This document shows, in pieces, positions 20,201 to 25,445 of a stretch of 28,408 nt of DNA. The position numbers and the translations under genes are program-made. Each line of letters begins with the position of its first letter. Position 1 is the stretch's first letter. The notes beneath the pieces were generated by a model. It did no database searches and had not been told where the DNA came from. It was given only the letters and a program-made list of their open reading frames with translations. The DNA comes from DATFUL01 sp041499035 (GTDB taxonomy: Bacteria > Patescibacteriota > Microgenomatia > UBA8517): assembly GCA_041499035.1 (NCBI GenBank), contig JBGQJK010000010.1, forward strand, positions 1-28,408, in the 5' to 3' direction.

Positions 20201-23112
20201 CTGATACGACTGGGGTTGCAACAGTTGCTAATGATCTTAATTCCTCTGCAGCCACGGCAAACTTGTTTAACACGACAACGACCAATTTAACTATTGGGGG
20301 AGCTGCAACTACTCTAGCCTTGGCAAACGGCAATACTGCAGCAACTCTAAACATTGGAGGCGGAACCGGAGGTAATACCGTGAACATCGGAAACGGAGTA
20401 AATACCGTGGCCCAAACTATTAACATAGGCGCCGGTGCAGCAGGAGCAAGCTCCACCGTTAATATACTTTCCGGAGTGGCGACTGCCGGGACTCAAACCT
20501 TGAATCTGGGAACCGGAGGCTCTGCTAAAACTCTTAATTTGGGTAACGGCACAGGTGCTACTGCAATCAACTTAACAAGCGGCACAGGTCCCCAAACGTT
20601 TCTATCCTCAGTTGCATCAGGCACTTTAACTTCGGGAGCTTTTGTATTTAAAGATACCGCGCTTTCTTCGGGAGACATGATTTACGCAACTGCAAGCGGT
20701 GCCCTGTCCTCCGCAAATCTTTTTAAGCTTGGCACAGGCGGCGACACAACATTTTCGGGCAATGTTATTTACGGGGATATTGACAACACAGGACAGGGAG
20801 GCCTGGGCTTCACCGGAAATTTCCTTAAATTTGATAATAACAAGGTAAACCAATATTTCTTAGATTCAGCCGGAAACGCTTCTGAAGCCGGAACGTTAAC
20901 AATTGGCAACGGCAGCACGATTCGCCCCGCCTTCGGTCCGCTATCATTCGCCTACAAGTCAGGGGCCAACACTTGGACAACCGGCTTCACCCTGAATGAC
21001 ACAACCGGCAATGTTGGTATTGGCAACACCGCCCCGCTTTTCAAGCTTTCGGTGCAGGCAACTTCGGCAAACTCAACCGGCAAAGCAGCTTTTCTTGTAG
21101 ATCAATATGAATCACAAGATATCTTTACTGCTTCCGCAGCCGGATCGACCAAAATGGCATTGGCCAGTGACGGAACTCTTAAGCTCTTTGGCGGAAGCTC
21201 TACCATTAGTAATACGTCCGGAGATATTTCAATAACTCCGGTTGCGGGCAATAGCTTGATAATCACCGGGAACCTGACAGCAACCGCATCAGCCACAATT
21301 AAAAATACTTCCGCAACAAACGCCACGGTAGGGCTTAATATCCAAATGAGTGCCGGCACAGTGGGCAGTACCACCAGATTTATTAACTTTATAGATAAAA
21401 ACGGGCTAAACATTGGTAAGGTTCAGGGAAACACGGCAACAACTATTTCGTTTACAGGTAATGGTACTGATATGGCTGAATATTTTGCTAAACAAGATCC
21501 GAATGCTCAGTTTGCAACAGGTACTGTTATGTGCCAGGGGCCGGGTGGAGTTTTGGCTTGCTCAGCGGCAACTTCGGATAAAATAGTAGGAATAGTTTCC
21601 GAATCTCCGTCATTTATAGGTGGCGTTGAAGGTCCGGACAAAGTACTGATTGGACTTACCGGACAGCTGCCGGCCCTTATTTCTCGAGCCTCTCCGAGCA
21701 TTCAACCCGGAGATTTATTGACAGTTGCGGATAACGGCCTGGCGACAAAAGCACTCGGCCCCGGATTCGTAATCGGCAGAGCCCAAAAAACCTGGACTCC
21801 GGGAGAGGACGCCAGCCTTAAAATTACAGCCGCTTATATTTGGGCCGATCCAGGCCTTGGGGTAACAAGCCTGGGTAACCTGAATGTCGCGCAAACCCCA
21901 AGCGGCAATTACCAGCTAACAGACAAAGGAAATATTCTGGACACAATTGGCGCCTTTGCCAATTTGGTAGCTGCAAACATTAAAGCCGGAGCAATTGAAA
22001 CTCAGGATTTAACCATTAACGGAACTGCTTATGTAGCTAACACTATAAAGTCGGGGGCTATCCAAACAAAACAGGTCACAAGTGACCAGATCAACACTTT
22101 AACAGCAGTAGTTGATACGCTGATAGCAAAAAATATCCAAACAAGTATAATCTCCCCGCTTGCCGATGGCACTGACGTAACAGTAAAAATCGGAAGCGAA
22201 GCAACTCCGAGCGGTAAATTTGCCGTCCAAAATTCGAGTGGAGCCCAGGTAGCTTCAATTGATAACCAAGGCAATGCCACATTTGCCGGGGATGTTCACG
22301 CCAAAAACATTGATGAGATACAGGCGCTTCTGACCCAGGTCAAATCCGATCAATCGGTTCTTGATAGTATTACATCTTCAGCTAACTTAAATGCCACGGA
22401 TTCCGCAAATCTGTCCGAACTTGCGACGACCGACCTTTATGTAACCAACCAGGCTGCAATCAATTCACTGTCCGTTTCAACTATTATTTCTCTTGGCAAT
22501 GATTTAATTTTAAGTTCAAACGGTAACACACTGGATACTCTTTCCGGTCCGCTTAGAATTCAGAGTCTTGCAATGGCACCGGTCGAGCTGATGGGTGGCT
22601 TAGTCAGTATTGATACTCACGGAAATATGCAGATTGCAGGGAACCTTGCCGTTGCCGGGAGAATTAACTCTGCCGGGCTTACTCTCAAAGATAACCCTGG
22701 TTTAAATTCAGAATCTCCCCAATCGGCCTCGCTCCTCTCCCTTCAGGACACAAATGGCAACCAGGTTTCCTCGGTTGACGCCAGCGGTTCGGCTAATTTC
22801 AACTCGATCTCAGCTTCGCAGTTCGTAATAGCAGGAGGAGCCGATGCAACAAATTCCGCCGTGGTAAACGGAGTAATAACAACAAATGCTACGGCAGGAA
22901 GCGCCGTGATACCGGCCGGGGTTAGCGAGATCACAATTAAAAATCCTAAAGTAACAGACTATTCGCTTGTTTATGTCACTCCAACATCACCGACGCAGAA
23001 TAACGTTATTTATGTCAAAAGTAAGCAGTCAGGCCAGTTCGTAGTTGGGTTTACAAACGCGATTGATGCAGACGCCAAGTTTAACTGGTGGATTGTACAA
23101 ATTCAAAATTAA
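14206..23112 (+). CDS. Giant membrane-anchored tail-fibre-like surface protein with N-terminal half core-binding domain
   Basis: 2968 residues. Residues 1-55 complete the core-binding domain begun in the upstream ORF (ISPDLVKKYQEE, TAKRKSASLNKFFDWATAEG). A Pro-rich linker, then a membrane helix at about 77-98 (RTWLILGTTLGMIPLLFLLAA), put the rest outside the cell. Then follow a Pro/Thr/Asn linker, a beta domain (about 155-260), and a very long Gly/Asn/Thr/Ser-rich array like phage tail-fibre repeats: five variants of the GIGTTxPxxxL motif, four copies of a roughly 110-residue module ending in GNGSTIRPAFGPL, and NTAATLNIG-type beta-helix repeats. About 2420-2550 resembles the DMAEYF-containing domain of such fibres; the end is a coil-like section and a terminal beta domain closing with FNWWIVQIQN. 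By eye only eight Cys occur, in four close pairs. It is likely a surface adhesin or fibre. No Shine-Dalgarno sequence; the ATG may be a re-start after the in-frame stop. Confidence 0.93.
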   Translation: MPALPAISPDLVKKYQEETSKNSSPATAKRKSASLNKFFDWATAEGHIEASPMPASPPTPPGDYFVITPKPKGTMGLRTWLILGTTLGMIPLLFLLAAKLKTPVPTVINQAANITNITSVPTNQPFVLPQIIPAKSTPTPSIIPKIPANPAVNSLWNLYASLKLTDANGQPQVGAQTISFKLYNSQAGGSPLYTSDPQGVTPDASGSALISLSSVPSNLFFQNDKLYLEPVVDSASGSQRIPVSTANVAANLGGYFPAGPESGAGALTIPVIDGVGALNLASQSPAINGKAGNLLIQGQAVTLKAVDGGNGNITINPDGEGTANFLFEGSGGNLLNASAPNLNTGSLFYGLVANNSSGYNLLNLQSGSNSITRFLVDGSGNTTASGYVNASGVHTSGVSRISTSGALENITGYTQGSGNFTITQNPGDIASVTKIGTALNDVINLTLDERGATPNSGYSTLVLNRYNAYGNGMALLVSNGNAEFDGQLKLGNFSSNPGNVGTGSLIYNTTDNKVYVWNGTIWTPVGTGAGGGFDTISTGTNIAAAMTVGTGASLNFSGTGTINASSLNSLTSGQFLRSDTSTNFTSGTLTLNSGTNLAVSGNVSSNLIPNVSATDDLGSSPLKWNNVYAVAFNQNGNLVCDATGTNCPSAGSGGSKWKLASGAISPFSDSLDVLIGSSSTASAKFAFTGVSSGTPTASISGTVANVTTFIDGNGNISSTNRNNLTFGNSATYNTTGNILLNPNGTGNVGIGTTTPSEPLQIFGGSGRASLEVRNSNSSSRVVRLYADSTNQILSYGLNDVLRVGKSDPTQSLATGGFTEFMRLDTNGNLGIGTNSPGAKLDIKDIATTTGSVINATASAITLGNILNLAEGGNQTFSGNGLFMDFDNTGGGGGAFIGKFINLNNAGLNKFFVDSAGNASEAGTLTVGNGSAIQPAYGPLTLNYKSGANTWTAGFTLTDTTGNAVVSQNLAINGATTLGASTGNTVVFNGFVGSTIIPTTGSTYDLGSNTRRWSTVWADTGNFTSLSAANTSIAGTTSNDFVINSDNASVDTEDATLTFERGTPAVNSELRWNSTNKYFSTNVPSFVIEPDVGLSSSGKAALIVDQIRSQDIFTASSSGVTKFTIGNDSAAGNLVSLTSNTITSGNIFNATSSAITSGDMIHLGEAGPQNFTGNGINMTFDNTGGGSFTGNFLSLTNGDPSIVTNTKYTLDSAGNASQSGNLTLGNGSTIRPAYGPLTFSYKSAPDTWATALSIVETSGRVGIGTTAPSALLTVNGDASVSTSLTAFGGVLSSLGSVGTPGYRFALDSNTGIYDSVGDNLGLVTGGSERVRIDNNGNVGVNTTSPTAQFDVNGNASVSGTLAFRTGTGTIQTTTFSPLVIGGNTTGNITLNPSNAIAGGNVSPNTTNVTDLGTSSLLFRNIYGTSIFQGVNQVCDSSGASCPAGALLWSQASGAIYPNNKSVDLLIGATAGATATASAKFAFTGVNSGLPTASVSGDIANVAAYLTGDGNLATTNMRDLTLGGSTTGQVILNSRNTNTIIANGSATTVAGDLNSSAATANLFNTTTTNLTIGAAATTLALANGNTAATLNIGSGTGGNTLNIGNGVNTVAQTLNLANGASGADSTVNILSGIGTTGAGSLFMANNTRVSTIDLGNIAPAAARTFNIAGGNSTQNDTINIFSGNPSANTQTFNLFNGTPTGGTQNINIATGINGGTVTIGKSGALNNAVTGSMISLPGGLFSSGVVTGKANFIINSTGGTQNILTASASGTTVLTLARSGDLTLTSNTATADSFKISPFATAGTSFTGTLTSADLTGTQTWTLPNATGAVCLDSGNCTVATDYWQLNNLILSPRNSTYDLAVGGTATGSALQVFGAQTAVGDLVKLTSTVITSGNLFEATSSAITSGNMINLGEGGDGHNFTGNGLNMAFDQTGGGSFTGNYLNFSNASPTPNYFVDSSANASMAGTLTIGNGSTIRPAFGPLTLSYKSGANTWTTGFTLTDTTGVATVANDLNSSAATANLFNTTTTNLTIGGAATTLALANGNTAATLNIGGGTGGNTVNIGNGVNTVAQTINIGAGAAGASSTVNILSGVATAGTQTLNLGTGGSAKTLNLGNGTGATAINLTSGTGPQTFLSSVASGTLTSGAFVFKDTALSSGDMIYATASGALSSANLFKLGTGGDTTFSGNVIYGDIDNTGQGGLGFTGNFLKFDNNKVNQYFLDSAGNASEAGTLTIGNGSTIRPAFGPLSFAYKSGANTWTTGFTLNDTTGNVGIGNTAPLFKLSVQATSANSTGKAAFLVDQYESQDIFTASAAGSTKMALASDGTLKLFGGSSTISNTSGDISITPVAGNSLIITGNLTATASATIKNTSATNATVGLNIQMSAGTVGSTTRFINFIDKNGLNIGKVQGNTATTISFTGNGTDMAEYFAKQDPNAQFATGTVMCQGPGGVLACSAATSDKIVGIVSESPSFIGGVEGPDKVLIGLTGQLPALISRASPSIQPGDLLTVADNGLATKALGPGFVIGRAQKTWTPGEDASLKITAAYIWADPGLGVTSLGNLNVAQTPSGNYQLTDKGNILDTIGAFANLVAANIKAGAIETQDLTINGTAYVANTIKSGAIQTKQVTSDQINTLTAVVDTLIAKNIQTSIISPLADGTDVTVKIGSEATPSGKFAVQNSSGAQVASIDNQGNATFAGDVHAKNIDEIQALLTQVKSDQSVLDSITSSANLNATDSANLSELATTDLYVTNQAAINSLSVSTIISLGNDLILSSNGNTLDTLSGPLRIQSLAMAPVELMGGLVSIDTHGNMQIAGNLAVAGRINSAGLTLKDNPGLNSESPQSASLLSLQDTNGNQVSSVDASGSANFNSISASQFVIAGGADATNSAVVNGVITTNATAGSAVIPAGVSEITIKNPKVTDYSLVYVTPTSPTQNNVIYVKSKQSGQFVVGFTNAIDADAKFNWWIVQIQN
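16021..16446 (+). repeat. Fibre repeat C, copy 1
   Basis: Approximate borders. Encodes a DDLGSSPLKWNNVYA-type opening, a CX6C pair (VCDATGTNC), ASGAISP, a LIGSS segment and SAKFAFTGVSSGTPTASISG. It corresponds to copy 2 at about 18397-18797. Confidence 0.6.
16761..17088 (+). repeat. Fibre repeat B, copy 1
   Basis: Encodes a module of about 110 residues: ASAITLGNILNLAEGG, FSGNGLFMDFDNTGGG, VDSAGNASEAGTLTVGNGS, then PAYGPLTLNYKSGANTW and TLTDTTG. Three related copies follow. Confidence 0.7.
17641..17979 (+). repeat. Fibre repeat B, copy 2
   Basis: Same module, more diverged at its end: SSAITSGDMIHLGEAG, FTGNGINMTFDNTGGGSF, LDSAGNASQSGNLTLGNGS, RPAYGPLTFSYKSAPDTW. It leads directly into a GRVGIGTTAPSALLTVNG motif. 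Confidence 0.7.
18397..18797 (+). repeat. Fibre repeat C, copy 2
   Basis: Approximate borders. Encodes TDLGTSSLLFRNIYG, the CX6C pair VCDSSGASC, ASGAIYP, LLIGATAG and SAKFAFTGVNSGLPTASVSG, parallel to copy 1. Confidence 0.6.
18841..19095 (+). repeat. Fibre repeat A, copy 1
   Basis: Encodes DLNSSAATANLFNTTTTNLT, then IG-type short repeats (TAATLNIG, GGNTLNIGNG) and STVNILSG. It aligns without gaps to copy 2 exactly 1380 bases downstream. Confidence 0.75.
19891..20213 (+). repeat. Fibre repeat B, copy 3
   Basis: Encodes SSAITSGNMINLGEGG, FTGNGLNMAFDQTGGGSF, MAGTLTIGNGSTIRPAFGPL and SYKSGANTWTTGFTLTDTTG; it leads directly into repeat A copy 2. Confidence 0.7.
20221..20475 (+). repeat. Fibre repeat A, copy 2
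   Basis: Second copy of the DLNSSAATANLFNTTTTNLT unit. Many third-base differences from copy 1 but nearly the same protein, so the duplication is old and kept under protein-level selection. Confidence 0.75.
20683..21009 (+). repeat. Fibre repeat B, copy 4
   Basis: Encodes ATASGALSSANLFKLGTGG, FSGNVIYGDIDNTGQGG, LDSAGNASEAGTLTIGNGS, RPAFGPLSFAYKSGANTW and TLNDTTG, followed by NVGIGNTAPLFKLSVQA. Confidence 0.7.
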
Positions 23113-23114
23113 CT

Positions 23115-25289
23115 ATGAAAAAACCTTACTTGACAGTTTTATTTGTTTCCTTACTCTTCTTTGGAGCCGCCGTGCCTGCTTATGCAACCGATAAAACAAT
23201 TGATACCCCAACAGTATCCATTACCGTTTCAACAAATCCTGTTTACCAGGCAGGAGTCATTCCGGAAATAGGCATAAAGGAAAGTGCAACTCTCGGTCAA
23301 AGCTTCCAGGGTTTGATGAGCAGAATCCGCGGACAAAAAATAAATCATACTCTCCAAATTACAAATCCCGTTGGCAAAGTTAAAACTGAGGAAATTACAA
23401 GCGATACGAATGCAGTCTCCCTTGATCCTTCAACCCTGCGTCCGGGAACTTTCCATCTTGCAGTTGATAATAAACCTGTCTCGGAGTTTTCCTGGGGGGT
23501 TCTGGTTATTGATACGGATAAGGACGTATATAAACCGGGAGAGTCTGCCTACGTCCAAATGGCTGCCCTTGACGCCAAAGGCCATACCGTATGCGGAGCC
23601 CCTCTTACTCTTTCGGTCGGAGGACCCGATGGAACATTTAAGAACTTTAAGACAGCGGACAATTCAATTAGCCTATCCCCCACCTGCGGCAAGGATAACG
23701 TAACCGACTCACCTGATTATTTTGTTAACTATCCGCTCCCTTCAGAGGGTAAGTACACCCTGAGCCTAACAAATACACTAACAGGCAATACTATATATAG
23801 TACCGTGAGCGTAACCGGAAACTCGGCCTTTACTATCGGGAGAACCGGCGCGTCCCGCATCAACCCCTATAAGGCTAATTATACAATGCGCTTTAAAGTA
23901 ACTTCCGAGCAAGTTTTTGAAGGCGATGTATCGGAATCCCTCCCCAAAGGTTTCAAAATTATTGATCCAGCCGGCGTCGCCATCCCCAACTCCGACGGAT
24001 CCCAAACTTTAATCTGGCATACCTCTTTTACTGCCGGGCAGGAGGAAGAATTTTCTTATATATATCAGGGGGCTCCAATTTCACCGCAAATATACAGCTT
24101 AGGCCCTGTTGTAATAAGCCAGAGTGGCACACCGATATATACCGAAAACCGGACATGGCAGATTGCCTCCGATTCTACAATTACTTTTGTTGGCCAGTCA
24201 CCAAACACCAACTCAGGCGCTGGCACGTCCGGAGCTTTGGGTATCAATTACACTTCAACGACCGGTAACACGCTCATTGTTTTCATCGACGAGGGCGCGG
24301 GTGGAAGCGCCACCGTGCCAACAGTTGATGACAACGCAGGAGGCGGCACTAACACCTGGGTAGTCACCGGCGCCTTAACCAATCAAAACCCACCGGCAAA
24401 CTTTGTAGCAGGTCAAAATAGCTTTTTCACTATGGCTTATTCATTAAATGCATTTGCCGTGACAACAGTTACAGTTCACCTAAGCACGGCAAAAAGAGTC
24501 GGCGGTATAGTAACCGAGTGGTCAGGGATAGCAACGTCAAGTGCGGTAGACCAGTCCGCAAGCACTAACGCAACTTCAACAACTCTAACTACTCCGACTA
24601 TTACCACGACAAACGCAAATGATCTAATTATCGGTGGACTTAACGCCACCGCCTCGACTTCAAATACGTTAACTTCGGGGTCGGTAACCGCGGGGTATCA
24701 AAGCACAAACGACTTTGGTCTGTCGGGTACTTACTTTGGATCGGGGGCTTACCTGATCACATCAACAACTCTTACAAATACCAGCATTTCCTGGACTCCA
24801 AGCTCATCCCAGCCCGCAGGCATTGGTATTATGGCTTTTAAAGCCGCAGCGACAAACTCTGCCCCAAATACGCCAACGCTCGATGCCCCCCTTGACGGGG
24901 CAACCGGCCAATCTGTCAAACCAAGCTTTTCGACTACAGCAACGGACCCGGATTCGGACTATTTGCGCTACAAAATTAAAATGTGCACGGATAGCGGCCT
25001 AACTGCCAATTGTCAGACATTCGACGAAACTTCGTCCCAAACCGGCTGGACAGGGCAAGATACCCAAAGCGCAACGGCTTACACTTCAGGAACCCAGGCA
25101 ACTTACATTGTCCAATCTGCCCTCAACAATAACACTACTTATTACTGGGACAGCCAGGCCATTGATCCGGGCGGAAGTAATACATTTGGAAGCACTCAAG
25201 GAAGCCCACACTCTTTTACCACTGCTGCTGCTGTAAGCGGAAACTCACAATTTCAAGGCATACAAATGCAAGGAATCAATTTGCAATGA
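23115..25289 (+). CDS. Secreted multi-domain protein with Ig/macroglobulin-like and FN3-like domains
   Basis: 724 residues from the ATG at 23115, two bases after the giant-gene stop. I prefer this start to one 27 nt upstream because it opens on a classical signal peptide (MKKPYLTVLFVSLLFFGAAV) with cleavage likely after AYA-24. Segments in order: a beta region (about 30-125); a domain like the MG2 module of alpha-2-macroglobulins (about 126-215; DTDKDVYKPGESAYVQM), with a Cys pair; a linker and beta domain (about 215-350); a Ser/Thr/Asn-rich domain (about 355-600; IVTEWSGI, IGIMAFKAA); and a fibronectin-like domain (about 602-712; PNTPTLDAPLDGATGQS, NNTTYYWDSQAID). It ends with a short Gln-rich tail (QFQGIQMQGINLQ) and no anchor. 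The tight spacing suggests it is made and works together with the giant fibre, for example as a cap or partner. That role is inferred. Confidence 0.9.
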   Translation: MKKPYLTVLFVSLLFFGAAVPAYATDKTIDTPTVSITVSTNPVYQAGVIPEIGIKESATLGQSFQGLMSRIRGQKINHTLQITNPVGKVKTEEITSDTNAVSLDPSTLRPGTFHLAVDNKPVSEFSWGVLVIDTDKDVYKPGESAYVQMAALDAKGHTVCGAPLTLSVGGPDGTFKNFKTADNSISLSPTCGKDNVTDSPDYFVNYPLPSEGKYTLSLTNTLTGNTIYSTVSVTGNSAFTIGRTGASRINPYKANYTMRFKVTSEQVFEGDVSESLPKGFKIIDPAGVAIPNSDGSQTLIWHTSFTAGQEEEFSYIYQGAPISPQIYSLGPVVISQSGTPIYTENRTWQIASDSTITFVGQSPNTNSGAGTSGALGINYTSTTGNTLIVFIDEGAGGSATVPTVDDNAGGGTNTWVVTGALTNQNPPANFVAGQNSFFTMAYSLNAFAVTTVTVHLSTAKRVGGIVTEWSGIATSSAVDQSASTNATSTTLTTPTITTTNANDLIIGGLNATASTSNTLTSGSVTAGYQSTNDFGLSGTYFGSGAYLITSTTLTNTSISWTPSSSQPAGIGIMAFKAAATNSAPNTPTLDAPLDGATGQSVKPSFSTTATDPDSDYLRYKIKMCTDSGLTANCQTFDETSSQTGWTGQDTQSATAYTSGTQATYIVQSALNNNTTYYWDSQAIDPGGSNTFGSTQGSPHSFTTAAAVSGNSQFQGIQMQGINLQ

Positions 25290-25328
25290 AACATTGGTAA
25301 TTATTTGAAAATGATAGCAAAATATATC

Positions 25329-25352
25329 TAAGTATATATATTTATATACTTA
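25329..25352. terminator. AT-only hairpin after the secreted protein gene
   Basis: A perfect inverted repeat TAAGTATATA (25329-25338) / TATATACTTA (25343-25352) around a TATT loop, 40 nt past the stop. It has one G-C pair only, so the stem is weak; it could be a terminator, a binding site or chance. Confidence 0.35.
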
Positions 25353-25396
25353 TATCTTCTTTGTCTTAAAAAATTGTATTTTGTTCTAAAAGACTA

Positions 25397-25425
25397 TTGA
25401 CAACACTTTTAAAATAATAAATACT
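25397..25425 (+). promoter_or_regulatory. Putative promoter of the Wzy/TPR gene
   Basis: Consensus TTGACA (25397-25402), 17-nt spacer, AATACT (25420-25425), with 20 nt to the ATG. The -35 box is perfect and the -10 box matches 4 of 6. No Shine-Dalgarno sequence precedes the start. Confidence 0.5.
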
Positions 25426-25445
25426 GACTAGCACAAACAACTAAC

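Noticed and set aside
16761..21009. Spaced DNA repeats as a possible CRISPR array
   Set aside because: Repeats are over 250 bp, in frame, encode protein modules and are not separated by unique short spacers.
17211..21413. Long minus-strand ORFs opposite the giant fibre gene (for example 195 aa at 18711-19298, 156 aa at 17211-17681)
   Set aside because: They mirror the repetitive Thr/Asn/Gly coding of the fibre, are Val/Pro/Ala-rich with no domain, and have no start signals; open antisense frames are expected over such biased sequence.
23088..23114. Upstream ATG start for the secreted protein at 23088
   Set aside because: It lies inside the giant gene and would add a polar stretch in front of a good signal peptide; the ATG at 23115 gives a classical signal sequence.
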